Positions 52,537 through 64,000 of a stretch of DNA of 64,000 bases are shown one piece after another. Position 1 is the first letter of the stretch. Each line of letters begins with the position of its first letter. The position numbers and the translations under genes are program-made. This stretch comes from Voacanga thouarsii (lineage: Eukaryota; Streptophyta; Magnoliopsida; Gentianales; Apocynaceae): positions 3,186,501 to 3,250,500 of the forward strand of contig JANUWF010001719.1 in NCBI GenBank assembly GCA_026120185.1. Reading direction: 5' to 3'. The notes beneath the pieces were generated by a model. That model made no database searches and was not told the origin of the DNA. It worked only from the letters and a program-made list of their open reading frames with translations.

Positions 52537-52765
52537 GATGGAAAAAGTGGCATTTGCTACTTTAAGTCATGTTATGTGGGTATGATTGGGAAAATCCTAA
52601 CTTTTTAAGTATGGTCAAGTTTCATGAGAATATTTGTGTCTTGGATGGAGAAATATGGCAGAAATATTTTTCTACTTTAAGTCATTTTGTGTGGGAATGA
52701 TTGGAAATATCCAACTATTCTTTTTTCTATATTGTCAAATTTCTTTAGCACATTTGTTGTGCATG
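52537..52765 (+). repeat. Two-copy tandem duplication of about 117 bp
   Basis: Copies start at GGATGGAAAAAGTGGCA (52537) and GGATGGAGAAATATGGCA (52654). Both go on to CTACTTTAAGTCAT, a TGTGGG-ATGATTGG-AA stretch and a -TGTCAA- or -GGTCAAGTTT part. Diverged, non-coding. Confidence 0.7.
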
Positions 52766-55700
52766 TTGGGAAAGACCACTTTGCATCATTCCTTTCTTTG
52801 AGTATTCAAGTTCCCAAAGATATAATGGAATATGTTGAGGTTTAGTTATGCTTTTAGGACATATCTTTGATTATGTTTTGGGAATTTGCTAGCCAGTTTC
52901 CAACTTTATAAACATTGAAATTTGTTGCATATGTGATGCTTACTTATTTTTTTATTTCTATTTCTTCTATAGATTCCTTTCAATCTTCTATATTTCTATT
53001 GTAAATTAAATTGGTTCGTTCTTTTTTATCTGTTAATATTACGTACGCTTAATGTTTAAATATCTTTGATTACGTTATTGAAATTTAGTATGTTTTTAAG
53101 ACATTACATTATATACATATGTATATATGTCTCTGACAAATTAAATACCGTATAAGAATTACATAAGGGTTTTACTATTTGATATTGACGTGTTTTTCAT
53201 TTTCTTTGTCTTAAATGCTTACCTAGATATCTTAAATATTATGAAGTCCTAACTTTAATATTAATGTACTTTTTTCGTAGTTATTATCCCATTCCATATT
53301 AATATTACACTTAGAGGTCAAGGTACCAAATCCACAAGCACTAGTTCCCTTTTTTAGGAAGAAGCCCTTGTTCAAAGCTTCATCAACAGATAATTTTTAT
53401 GTTTTAGTTAATTAAAAACAAAAATGAAAATTCAATTTCATTATGTCAAGATGTTGTTATATATTCAAAATCAAACCTACTTTCCCTAAAGTCTTATTAA
53501 TCTTAACCTTTTAAATTACCTTTCTCCAATTTATTATAACACATAAAATCTAAAAGGCTTTGATAATTCATGAGCTGAGGATTTAGTCAAACACATGCAA
53601 TCTGGAAACCATATTGCTCTCTAGATTCCTTTCTCACTTATGATTATTAGGTAATCATTTTGGCTAAAGTGCATCACCAAAATTGCCTAGCATCTTGTCA
53701 AGCTGTCAATTCTACACATTTCTTTTTCCCACCTCAGTTTGTGGAATCTGTTTTATTTTGACCATATCACATGTGTTGAGAACACAGTAAAGATTTGTTT
53801 TCTTTCTCCTTGCCTCTGTTCATATAATTATAATCAATCAAATATGAATATAAGATCACATAAAATATCCCTCCAGGAGGAGACTCAAACCAACTCTTGA
53901 GAGAGCATACTCCATATTGAGTTGCTTTTGCACATTTATTTTTGAATCGATCTTTAACAATTTAACTTGTGAAAGTCCTATGTTTCATATATTAGTCAAA
54001 TCTAATTACTTATATCATATAATTTTGAAGGATGGGTTAAATTTACACTCTTCTAACATAAATCTATATTCTTATCTATTAATATTTATTAATTAGACAA
54101 AAAGTGTCATTCCTTATTCTTACTTCTAATCAATTGTGCCACTTTTTTTTTTTTTTTATATACGTAGATTAATTATTTTAAAACAAATAATAAACAATAG
54201 CTGAACGTTACTTTTTATATTTTTCTCCTAATGTGTCCTCTCAATAGTCTCTTTTTTTTTTTTCTTTTAATGTTTGATAAGTCATCTATTATATCAATGT
54301 TTTAATCTATTAAAATACATAGTTTTATGAACAAATAAGTCAATTTTTTTTTAATCAAATGGAACCGTATATTATGCTTATCATATATTTTCATAAGTTT
54401 TATAAAGTATGAAGGAGAAATAAAGTTTTTAACATATGATAAATATATGAATTTTAATTATATTTACTATATACTTCTGCAAGTTTTACAAAATATAGAA
54501 GAGAAATAAAATTTTTAATATATAATAAATATCTAAAATTCAATTCTTCTACAAGTCATTATTTTTTAACAATTTAATTTGTATATAATTTCATATATTT
54601 GGATTAATTTGATATTTACTCAAAAGATATAATTTTATTTAAAAGTTGAAAACAAAAGAAAAATGAAACAAAATTTTAAAATTAGAAGAGGAAAAAGATA
54701 CCTTTGTCTAATTAATAGATAGGAGTGTGGTTTTAGCCCCATCTCTTCTAATTTTTATTGAGTACTTATTTGATATTCAAACATTTTCCTTTATATATCA
54801 ATTAGTGATTTGTTTTACGGAATCCAACTTTTTTTATTGGTCTTTGTGCAGTTGTGCTCATATGCCATGTCTTTAAGCCCTTTAACTTTGTAATCAACAT
54901 GAAGAAGCTACCTAGCTACCTACTACCCTATAGCAAAAACATGTATCACATTTCAAAAGATAATTAACTTTGTGGAAGCTCCTTGTTCTTTAACACTTAC
55001 ATTTGCTATCCTTAAATTTGGACGCTTTTAGGATTTGAAGCTAATTTAGGCTCTCAAATAGTGGACATATATATTCATGTAAAAATAAGACCTCAAAAAC
55101 ATTTGTGAAATCTATAATGAGGATATCCACACAAAAATATCAAACTCTGGAGTCGTGTACTGATGGACTTGAACATAGATCCTCTTTATATGGTTGTTGT
55201 TGTTGGACATGATAGGCCTTTTTGTATCTTATTTTTGCCAATAAGTCACTATCCTCAATTTGAACAGAGTTCTGCATAATTTAAAGTTCAATGTACTTGT
55301 CAAGGACTGTTTGTTATTAACTCCTTTTGAAAATTGGAAATAGGAATTGAAAAGGCTGCCTTTGAAACATTGAATACTTTCTACATGGCATCAACAATGG
55401 AGAAAACCTACTAATTTTGCAAATGACTTCCATGTTGATGCCTGAGGTTGGTTTGCAGGTTGAGGACAATACTATGAAAAGATAATAATGGACGTAAGGA
55501 ATAAATAACTGCGTCTGTTTGGGATCTCCACTTATGTGTGATAAAGCTTTCCACATCGTAAGGGAACTGTGAACTATCCATGGAGAAAGGAGTGTGTATG
55601 AGAGTGTATAGATTATCCTAGCAGCTAAATGAGGCCGCAATATATATAAATGAAACGCAGCTAATTAAGTGAAGCATGAAAAGGCTTTCCAATGAAATTA

Positions 55701-56446
55701 AGCTGGGAATTGGCTCCAAATATTTACACAAGAGAGGTTTTTGAGGCCATTGATGAAGATGGATTACCTCTATCACCCACTTGAAGAGGTAGTAAAGAAG
55801 ATCAGTTTGAGCAGTTTAAACGGGATAAAATCTGTTCATTTCAACACACTGTTAAGACGCTCTTTCTTGAACAAGGTCCCCTACCATGTTCAAACCTGCA
55901 GCTTTCAGCTCAAGGGCCAACACTAAATGTAATGAAGGAGCCCATATTAAGGGGATCATCCTAGTACAAGAGCCATTAAAATAGGTACTGCAGTACTTGT
56001 TCCCAAAACCCAAAAAGAAAAAAAAAAAGAGGGTTCTGTTGGAACTGATCATTGGATCTTTGTTTTCTGCATATCCTCAATAGCATTTTATCAGCTTTGA
56101 AAATCTGTTTAAACTTCCAAGTTCATGTACTTAGACCAGTAGAACATCATCACTTTCTCTAAGAAACCCTCACCAGAGAGTCACTGAACTCAAATTTAAT
56201 TTATTGGCTCAAGAACCATCTTTATCTCTTTTTCACCACCCCGCACCCCCTCTCAAATTGCTTAATAATCATTTTTTTCCCCTTGAAAAGGCAGGTATAT
56301 ATCTGAAAAGGCATATGTATTTCAATAATATTTTCAGAAAATTTTTCCAACTAATTAAATTGGTTCTTAATCTTCGAGAAATACTAATATAGGTAGAACA
56401 TTTTGAAAATTCTGTCATCATGATCTATGGGTGACAATAGAATGAT
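52766..56446. other. Long AT-rich gap; no gene seen
   Basis: About 3.7 kb. The part 55310-55950 is less AT-rich and has open stretches on both strands (for example SLHLVLALELKAAGLNMVGD on the minus strand near 55950-55890), but no family was recognised and no exon structure emerges. Confidence 0.4.
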
Positions 56447-56765
56447 TATGGCTGCTCACGGTTCGAGGATTTTGATATTTTTGTTTCGGTTCGAATATTT
56501 AGATTTTTCAAATCTTTGATACCGATTTTGAATAGTAATTCAAAAATATTCGTCCCTTGTCCCGAAGTCGGGACGGATATTCAGATATTGATTTGGATCT
56601 TGATCACGACAGATATTCAGGTCTCGATTCTAACGATACAAAACCAGTATCAAATCGAATTTTTGGGACAAATCAGAATGGAAATTCGGGTAAAAACACA
56701 AATACAATAATCTAAATGTTAAATCACTTTTCTTTAATAAAACTATTTCAATAAAAATGTCTTTC

Positions 56766-56800
<35 letters not shown>

Positions 56801-57096
56801 ATTAAAAACTATAAGAACAATGTATTTTATGAACAAAATTATCTAAAATACTCTTAATCAAATTATTTAGAAAATTAGAAAATATAATGTATAGAATATA
56901 AGGGAAAATAAGAATAAATAAAATATGGGTAGTATTAGAATAATATTGCTAATGCTACTTAAATTTTTAAAAAATATTATTTGGTTCAATACGAATATTA
57001 CATAAAAATATTTGGAATGGTTCGATTCGAGAAAAATAAAAAATCAATAATTTTTTTCGATTTCGATTCTTTTCGATCTAGTTATTCATATCCCTA
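56447..57096. mobile_element. Non-autonomous hAT-type element
   Basis: Its left end is TATGGCTGCTCACGGTTCGA and its reversed right end TAGGGATATGAATAAC. Subterminal motifs (GTTTCGGTTCGAAT; ATGGTTCGATTCGAG) resemble those of the hAT element at 31818. Flanks AGAATGAT (left) and AGTATGAT (right, starting two bases before the given end) agree at 7 of 8 positions. A (TA)n run lies at 56769-56796. About 650 bp, no transposase. Confidence 0.6.
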
Positions 57097-57097
57097 G

Positions 57098-58488
57098 TAT
57101 GATATGCCATTCACTAATCAGTAGAGAGCTCACAAAGGATGAGGACGTTGTGAAAGAAGTCTCTATTCTTCCAGGTTCCAATCATTTCTGTTCATTCACT
57201 CTCACATTCTTTGACAACTCTAATGAATCAATTTTCTTGCAGCTGCGGTTATCAAAACTAATCTTTTAGGTCCATTTGCTTCTTACATCATTGGCATTTT
57301 GTGGCTGAAAGGTTGGGTAGTAAATGAACATCTTGACCCATTTGTGCATCTCTCCATGACAAAACTATGTCATTCAGATAGTGACTTCTTTCGATGTCGG
57401 TAGTATCAGCATCTTATCCCTATTTTTCCCTTCTATAATTTACCCTCTTTGATTAATGGTTGTTAAGCCCTCCCTCTCTCCCTCATTTCTCACAACCTTT
57501 CTTATATTTAGTCAAGTTTTTCATATTTTTTTTGTCTGATTTGCAAACATCACGTGATCTTGCATTCCACAAGGAATAAAAGTCAATCTCTCTATTCCAA
57601 TTCCTAAGACATTAAGGTGATAAAAATTGTATATATTCTTTGGTTGAATATCTAGAATTTTATTAAAAATAATTTCATCTTACAACGTTTACTTATTTTA
57701 CATTTTTTCTTATATATTATATTAAAATAAATATATATTTTTATTGATCTATCTTATTTAAGTCTATCGTGTCTATTAATATTTCTGTAGCAGTATCATT
57801 AATGTCCGAAAAAACAAAAGATAAAATACTCCTACATAATAAACTAAAAACAAGAACATGTTTGTGCAAGATTCCTCTCCTTTGGCCTCTTCCATAGCCA
57901 TTGCCGATGGAAGTTGAGACCAAATCTAGATACCTATTAGAACAAGTAGTACTTATTTTTCTTGGAGTTGAATGGTGATTAACCAATTAATAAGATACTT
58001 CCAACCCATATTTCTATTCTTCAAAATTGGTAAAAAAAAAACAAGGAGATTTTGAAATCTTAATTAATTTGACATTACCGAGGAATGGTTGACATTGATC
58101 CAATTGCTTAATTATAATAATCTGTTTTTTCTTCTTCCTTTAATGATATGATGAAGTCCATACGGCCCACGAAAACCAATATTGTCAGTCTTCTTATTTT
58201 GGTTCCGTGTTGATCGCTGCGACAAGCTTCCAAAAACATGTAAGAATCACAAACAAACACCTAAACACCTTAATATACAAATATTACTTCCCTTCATTGC
58301 TTCCCAATGTTGTCGGGAACCCTTATTATTTTGTCCAACTCCTCTATATAGATTGAAATTGATTGAGAATGTTACCAACTTGAAATCCTCATTCCCATGG
58401 CATTCAAGAACTTTGAATTTGAAAATCACTTTTTTTATTTAATATGAACTGCATTTTGACAATCCATCCTTCACTATCAAATACACGA
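57098..58488. other. AT-rich gap; no gene seen
   Basis: About 1.4 kb without coding signal or clear transposon ends. Confidence 0.45.
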
Positions 58489-58490
58489 TA

Positions 58491-58685
58491 CTCCCTTCGT
58501 CTTAAAAAAAATTATCAATTTAATAAATAATACACATATTTAATAAGTCAAATATTTATTAAGTAGTTGAAAGAGGGATAAATTAGAAATATACGTAATA
58601 AATATATTCATGATTTGTAAAATTAATAAATATTTTGATACAACAAAAATAGAAATTTTTGACATCTTTTTTAGTACGAAGGAAG
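58491..58685. mobile_element. Stowaway-like miniature transposon
   Basis: Flanked by TA. The left end CTCCCTTCGTCTTAAAAAAA and the reversed right end CTTCCTTCGTACTAAAAAAG are inverted repeats. 195 bp, non-coding. Confidence 0.85.
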
Positions 58686-59002
58686 TATTACACAACAAAA
58701 TGGAAACAAGATATTATATCCATTCTTAACTTTAAAAAAAAAAATCCATTCTTAAAATTTTCTATAGAAAAATTAAAATTTTAATTTTTAAAAAGAAATT
58801 GATTAAATTATTGTATTGATCTGACAAATGATTTTGGAAGATTTGTAATTAATAGTAGTATAGTATCATGCATGCAGATAGAAAAACGTAACATGGTTAA
58901 TGGTGAAAAAAAAAAATATAGTGAAATGTGTAATAGTAGATGCATTAATTTTTGGAAGGTACATATGCTGTCTTCTTGTAGACATAGACAAATAATAATG
59001 TA

Positions 59003-59320
59003 TTCTTTTTATTTGTCCATTTTAACTAAATTTTTTGTCTCACTTTATCTATTTTATTAGTAAATTAAGACAATATTAATTATTATTTTTTCACAAATAT
59101 CCTTCTTTAATACAATAAATATTGTGTACTTATAGTGAGAAATAGAACTAAATTAAATATACTTACCACATATAAAATTTTGAAATTTGATTACTCCTTA
59201 ATAAAGAAAGAAATTCTTTGAGAGTAAAATAGAAAATGTTAATTAATTAATTGAAAAACTTTATTTTTTAAAAAATTTGTGAATCGGTTAAAATGGACAG
59301 ATAAAAAATGATAAAAGAAG
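59003..59320 (+). mobile_element. Stowaway-like miniature transposon, family shared with 32543-32858
   Basis: Flanked by TA (59001-59002, 59321-59322). The left end TTCTTTTTATTTGTCCATTT and the reversed right end CTTCTTTTATCATTTTTTAT then CTGTCCATTTTAAC are inverted repeats. The body matches the reverse complement of 32543-32858 nearly end to end (TAAATTAAGACAATATTAAT; TTTGATTACTCCTTAA). Confidence 0.8.
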
Positions 59321-59322
59321 TA

Positions 59323-62300
59323 ATAAACAGGGTCCGCATGCAGCTCAAATTCCAAGCGAAACCTATATATCTTAGTAATTAATACCATGAATGTGAAGAG
59401 CAAGATTACCATTGCCATCCCTTCATTCCATTTTCGAATATTTATCAATTGCTGCTACTATAAGACAAACCTCTTCATTAATATTCTTGACATATTCAAA
59501 TATTACAACTACCTTTTTTTTTTTTTAACGGTCACTTTTTAATATTCGTACTACTTTTGTTATTTGTAATTATATGTCATTTTAAAAATTTAAGAAAGTT
59601 TTTATTATTTCTATTTTTATTCATTTCTTGGACTATTAGCAAGGACACACTAGCTTCTTTCTTTCTTTTTTTTTTTTGAGAATTGAATTTAAATGGGCTG
59701 CAGGATTCAGACTGGACACCCCATCTGGTTCACAATCCAAATGGGCCTTGAAAAATTTCCACAAGTCTAATAATGGAGGTTAGTTGAGAAATTTGACCGT
59801 CTGTTAAAAGGGGGGGACCCGACTCTACCCATAGGCAGCCATGGATACGAATACGGTTCCCCCAATGACTCAAAATTTGAGGAGAACACCAAAAAGTTAA
59901 AAAGATATAAAAACCAAAGCAAAGGCTCTCAAAGTCATAATTGTCATAATACTCCCACGGTTGATTAAAGGCATTTTACAACTTTTCACTTGTCCTTTTT
60001 TATCTCCTCAATAAAAAGAAGATAGTGGTAATATCTCTTTAAATAAGGGTTTTTTTTTCTTTTTTTTTTGGCTGCTTCAAATATTTTGTATGTATTTATG
60101 TTTTTTTTTCCTTTGAATAATAAGACTATGAATTAGTGCAGGTATTTCGGGCATAGATTTTAATATAATGCTACTCATGTACATGTACAAATATTATAGT
60201 AATCGAGTAATATTGTCTTTTAAGTTTGTAATAATTAATTGTATAAAAAAAAATAAGAGACGCGATAAAATTTTATAAGTAAGAGAATAGATTAAAAGAT
60301 TTTGTACCTCTTATTAAAACACTTTTATGTATTGTTGTTACTTTAGAGAATGTCACACAATTGAGAAGCCCTTTAATTAAATTGCAAATTTAAAAATAAA
60401 ATATTGAAATATATACCTAAGATTTTTTTTTTTAGAAATAAGCTAACTATAGACAAAAATTGCTGATTTTTTACATTTTTTTTTTCTGAATTTGGTTCTT
60501 CATTCAAAAGATAATATGGGAGCCCTCCAAAACTGAGGTACAGAGAGGGGGTAAAGACTATGTGGAATACAATAAGCCTAAACAGCAAGCCTTTTGTTTT
60601 CTTCTTGTTTCAATTTCCAGTGCATTATTATTAAGATGGAAAAATACTGTTTGGTCAATTTGGACAGCAAAGGAGAAATCCCTTCCCCCCCCCCTTCAAT
60701 AAAGAAAAGCCTAGGCAGAAAAATTCTAAAGAAGAAATACTTCATTTCACTAAAAGCAGAATGACCTTCAATTTGATTATAAGAAGTGCTTTTGAAAACT
60801 AAAGTACATTGTTCTTGATAATATAATCTATTTTTTTTTTCATAGCATAATCTCATTAGTGTAATAGGATTGTAAAGTAAATAACTAACTTGTGAGAACA
60901 TCTTTTTTTTTTTTTTAACACTCAAATACACATACATAAATAAGATACTTAACTGTTAAATAATTATTAATTTGCTGATGTATTTAATTATTTTTTGTAC
61001 TATTTAAACAAGATTCATTATTATTTTGAAGAAAACAACATAAAGTGTGGTAGGGCTATTCTCTATAAAACTTTAGGAAATAAAAAGATGCTTGCCACTT
61101 TTTAGATATCAAATTTACATTAGAGATTTATTTAATATAATATTTTATACTTGTATATGTGTTAACTTATTAATTTAATATATCTTACTAGTATATTAGA
61201 TGAGTATCCAAAATTTAGCACATTTTTTATTATATTTTTCACTGTCATTTGTAGAATGAAAGTATAACAATCTTCAACTCATATTTTACCCATTTTGAAT
61301 GGAATTTTCAACAAAAAGAAAACTATTTTTTCTATTTCCTTCTATGTCTAGTCCATAGCTGTTAGTAAAAAATGCTAATAATATTGAGGGATTATGTAAT
61401 AAAAATACTAATTAAAGAATTATTGCTTATTCTCATTTTGATTACTTGGTCAAATTTTGAAAACATCACAGTGTGTTATGGACAATTGGTGTAAAAACTA
61501 ATAATAGTTAATAAAGATAACTGCAATTATTTATATGAGGCAATACCAAGTTTATATATTTCTTTAAATTAAATAAAATGTTTTTAAAAAGAAAATAATA
61601 TCTAAACTAATTTAGTGATGAATTTTATCAACTCTTTTTTTTTTCCACCCACACAAAGAGTTTAACTTAATTGAGTAATTGATTAAATAATTTAAGTAAA
61701 AGTATGGTATTTTTTGTACGTGTTGGTGAATCTTAATGCATGACCAAAACAATAGAATTTAAATTTGAAAAATAAAAAGAACTAAAGTATAAAATTAACT
61801 AGAAGATATATACTTCAACCTCAATCACACACACATAGGAATCGTCATAGGTTGCTATACTTGGTGGGAAAACTATATATGCGGTACAAGCATGTTGGGT
61901 AAGTCTATGACAGAAGCAGAGACAAAATGTGATGGGAAAAAATTGGTATTCCTTTCATATCAAAGTGAAGAAGAATAAAGAAACCATGCAAAACAATTGG
62001 GGTATTCCTCAAGGGGCAATTTTTTTTTTTTTTTTTTATCATTTGAATTTTCTCATTTGTGATTCTATATATATATATTTTTTTATAAAAAGAAAATGTA
62101 GTCGAGAAAGAAATAAAAAAGTGTTTGAATTGCAAGGAGCAAATTAAGTATCGAAACAAATCGTTGCTGTTCCAAGACACATGTTCATGATAATCACAAA
62201 AGCTGTTTTGATTAATAAGGCAATTGCGATACATAATTAGGTTATGGGAATTTTGATGTTTAGTTAGATATACTAAATGTGGGAAATTTGGTCATTAGGG

Positions 62301-62600
62301 TTTGAAAACTATTGGTTTCAAAATGAGTGAAGAATATTGGTTAGAAAGGGCAGTGTGAGTTGTTGATAGAGAAATGTTCATGTTAAAAGCTTACACTAAA
62401 ATTTCCTTTTCCTCCCTCGAAGAATACAGGGAAAAAGAAAGAGTGAAAAGGAATCAAGTCTCAAACTTGTTTTCCTTTTCCTTTCTCATCTTTTTCTTCC
62501 TTTCCTTTCTCATCTTACCCCCACGTCCACAAAAGAAACATATTTCTCTCTCTATCTCTAGCCCCCTCAACTGTCATTTTCTCACATATACTTCACACAA
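59323..62600. other. Upstream gap of the KANADI gene; no gene seen
   Basis: About 3.3 kb, AT-rich with many T-runs. It includes the distal promoter of the KANADI2-type gene. No transposon ends or coding signals were recognised. Confidence 0.45.
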
Positions 62601-62633
62601 AAGAAACAACCATTCACTTCATACCTTGTCATT

Positions 62634-62637
<4 letters not shown>

Positions 62638-62668
<31 letters not shown>
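62638..62668 (+). repeat. (CT)n tract in the KANADI leader or core promoter
   Basis: An uninterrupted CT run of about 30 bp, about 300 bp before the start codon. CT/GA runs are common near plant transcription starts and can recruit GAGA-binding (BPC) proteins. Confidence 0.8.
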
Positions 62669-62670
<2 letters not shown>

Positions 62671-62906
62671 ACCCTCAAAATCTCTCTGCAACTACTCCTC
62701 TCATCAATTGATCATCAATTCCTATCCAGAGGAAAATCCCCGGAAGTTTTCCTCTCTCTTCTTCCCACTTTGAGCCCCGAAAATCCCTTCCAAGTTTTCC
62801 TTATCCTTTGGTAATCTTGAAAGATTATACCACACCATATAATTACAAGAACTAGCAAGAGACCTAGAGAAAGAACAACAACAAAGGGTGGTAGTGGAAG
62901 GACGAA

Positions 62907-62936
62907 GAAGAAGAAGAAGAAGAAGAAGAAGAAGAC
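62907..62936 (+). repeat. (GAA)n tract in the KANADI 5' leader
   Basis: About ten GAA units 35-65 bp before the start codon. No ATG occurs between the CT tract and the main ATG, so the leader is free of upstream AUGs. Confidence 0.85.
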
Positions 62937-62970
62937 ACAATCTTGAAGGGTTCCTTTCTGCTTGTAGGAG

Positions 62971-63895
62971 ATGGAACTATTCCCAGCACAACCAGACTTA
63001 TCCCTGCAAATCAGCCCACCCAACGGCAAACCCTCATCAAGTTGGAGGAGAACTGAAGATGAGATGGATTTGAGTTTCTGGAAGAGAGCTTTGGACTCCA
63101 GAAACTCCATCTCCTCAATGGCCAAACCTGACAACTGTTTCGAGCTCTCGTTATCTAATCCGAGGGTTTCCGAGCCTAACTCCAACCATTTTAACCTCAT
63201 CCAGAACAGTAACACCAATCTTATCCCCTCTTTTCAGCACATCCAGTATCCGCACCATCACCAGCAGATGCATCACCAGCTGTTTCAGCAGCAGCACCAC
63301 CACCAGCAGCATCAGCAACATCAAGGGCTAAGCTCGGAGCTTGGCTTCTTAAGACCCATAAGGGGAATTCCAGTTTACCAAAACCCTGCCTCGTTCCCTT
63401 TTGTTCAACAGTCCTTGGATACATCTACAATACCCTCTTCTACTTCAAATACTACTACTTCAAATCCCTTCCAGCCTCAAGCCTTAATGCGGTCGAGAAT
63501 TTTGTCGAGGTTTCCAGCTAAACGAAGCATGAGAGCTCCCCGTATGCGGTGGACGACCACACTTCACAGTCGGTTTGTTCATGCCGTTGAGCTCTTGGGC
63601 GGCCATGAAAGTAGGCTTCATATCCTTCTTCTTCATCGTTTTCACATAAAACTCAGAAGCCCCATGTGTGCATTTAAGCCAATAAAACTTTTATCTCTGT
63701 AGTCTATTTGCAACCAATCAAATATTAAGATAATTCAGTGAATTCATTTCTTTGTTTTACTGTAGCCTATTTACGGACGATAATGGTTTTTATTTGTTTT
63801 TTTCTTTTTGGGATTCAGGAGCTACACCTAAGTCAGTTCTTGAGCTCATGGATGTGAAAGATCTCACCTTGGCACATGTTAAGTCACATTTACAG
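62971..63895 (+). CDS. KAN2: KANADI2-type GARP transcription factor, partial (cut by the window end)
   Basis: KANADI proteins are nuclear repressors that set the lower (abaxial) side of leaves and other organs. Exon 1 is 62971-63610 and exon 2 63819-63895 (77 bp); the gene goes on past the window after donor GTAAAT. The start MELFPAQPDLSLQISPPN and the motifs FWKRALDSRNS and LRPIRGIPVYQNP are the conserved N-terminal blocks of KAN2-like proteins. A His/Gln-rich stretch covers about residues 90-115. The GARP (MYB-like) DNA-binding domain begins at residue 184 (KRSMRAPRMRWTTTLHSRFV, then HAVELLGGHE). It continues in exon 2 as RATPKSVLELMDVKDLTLAH and VKSHLQ. The first ATG is used; no upstream AUG lies in the leader. 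No defect was seen in the visible part. Confidence 0.95.
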
Positions 63896-64000
63896 GTAAA
63901 TGGACCACTTCTTTTATCTAGCCGAATTGGTTTTGTTCATCACAAAGGGATTTCTTCTGAACAAGTAAAATCATCTCAAAAGTGTCTTTGTTTTGATTTC

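Noticed and set aside
55310..56050. Possible small gene or microRNA precursor
   Set aside because: Open on both strands without domain, no splice pattern, and no known plant microRNA sequence or convincing hairpin was recognised.

Overview
This is nuclear DNA of a plant, most likely a eudicot. The background is very AT-rich. Genes are split by short GT-AG introns, Stowaway-, Tourist-, hAT- and CACTA-type transposons fill the spaces, and three plant regulatory genes are recognisable by their domains. No prokaryotic, organellar, viral or CRISPR signal was seen. All calls come from reading the sequence; no database search was run.

Layout. 141-975: one end of a CACTA transposon with a dense GTGGCAAATCCG-type subterminal array. 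1934-3265: a broken RKD-type (RWP-RK) gene whose upstream exon-intron unit is triplicated, with a direct repeat on both sides. 4075-6019 (minus): an apparently intact double-AP2 transcription factor of the ADAP/WRI3-WRI4 clade in eight exons, one of 9 bp. 7532-18773: a complete 11.2 kb CACTA element with 29-bp inverted ends and a GAA target duplication. It holds decayed copies of both usual genes (TNP2-like and Transposase_24-like), and each is preceded by a copy of the same hairpin-bearing leader. 18777-43520: a long transposon-rich gap with a decayed hAT element (27.1-30.2 kb), five Stowaway-like, three Tourist-like and one hAT-type miniature element. 43524-50310 (plus): a JmjN/JmjC histone demethylase gene of the JMJ706-like group, with 11 coding exons and intact iron ligands. 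50310-62600: a second gap with an RNase H fragment, a hAT-type element and two more Stowaway-like elements. 62971 to the right edge (plus): the first two coding exons of a KANADI2-type GARP transcription factor, cut by the window end.

The three intact genes (AP2, JmjC, KANADI) each act in transcription or chromatin control, but nothing here suggests they form a unit. The most unusual signals lie in the large CACTA element. Five short hairpins with the same GGGTG loop and compensating stem changes sit in a leader segment present twice, once before each transposase gene. Other points worth a look are the RKD exon triplication beside a CACTA end, three G-box motifs 29-30 bp apart upstream of the JmjC gene, and that gene's 5' leader with three upstream AUGs and a 20-bp palindrome.
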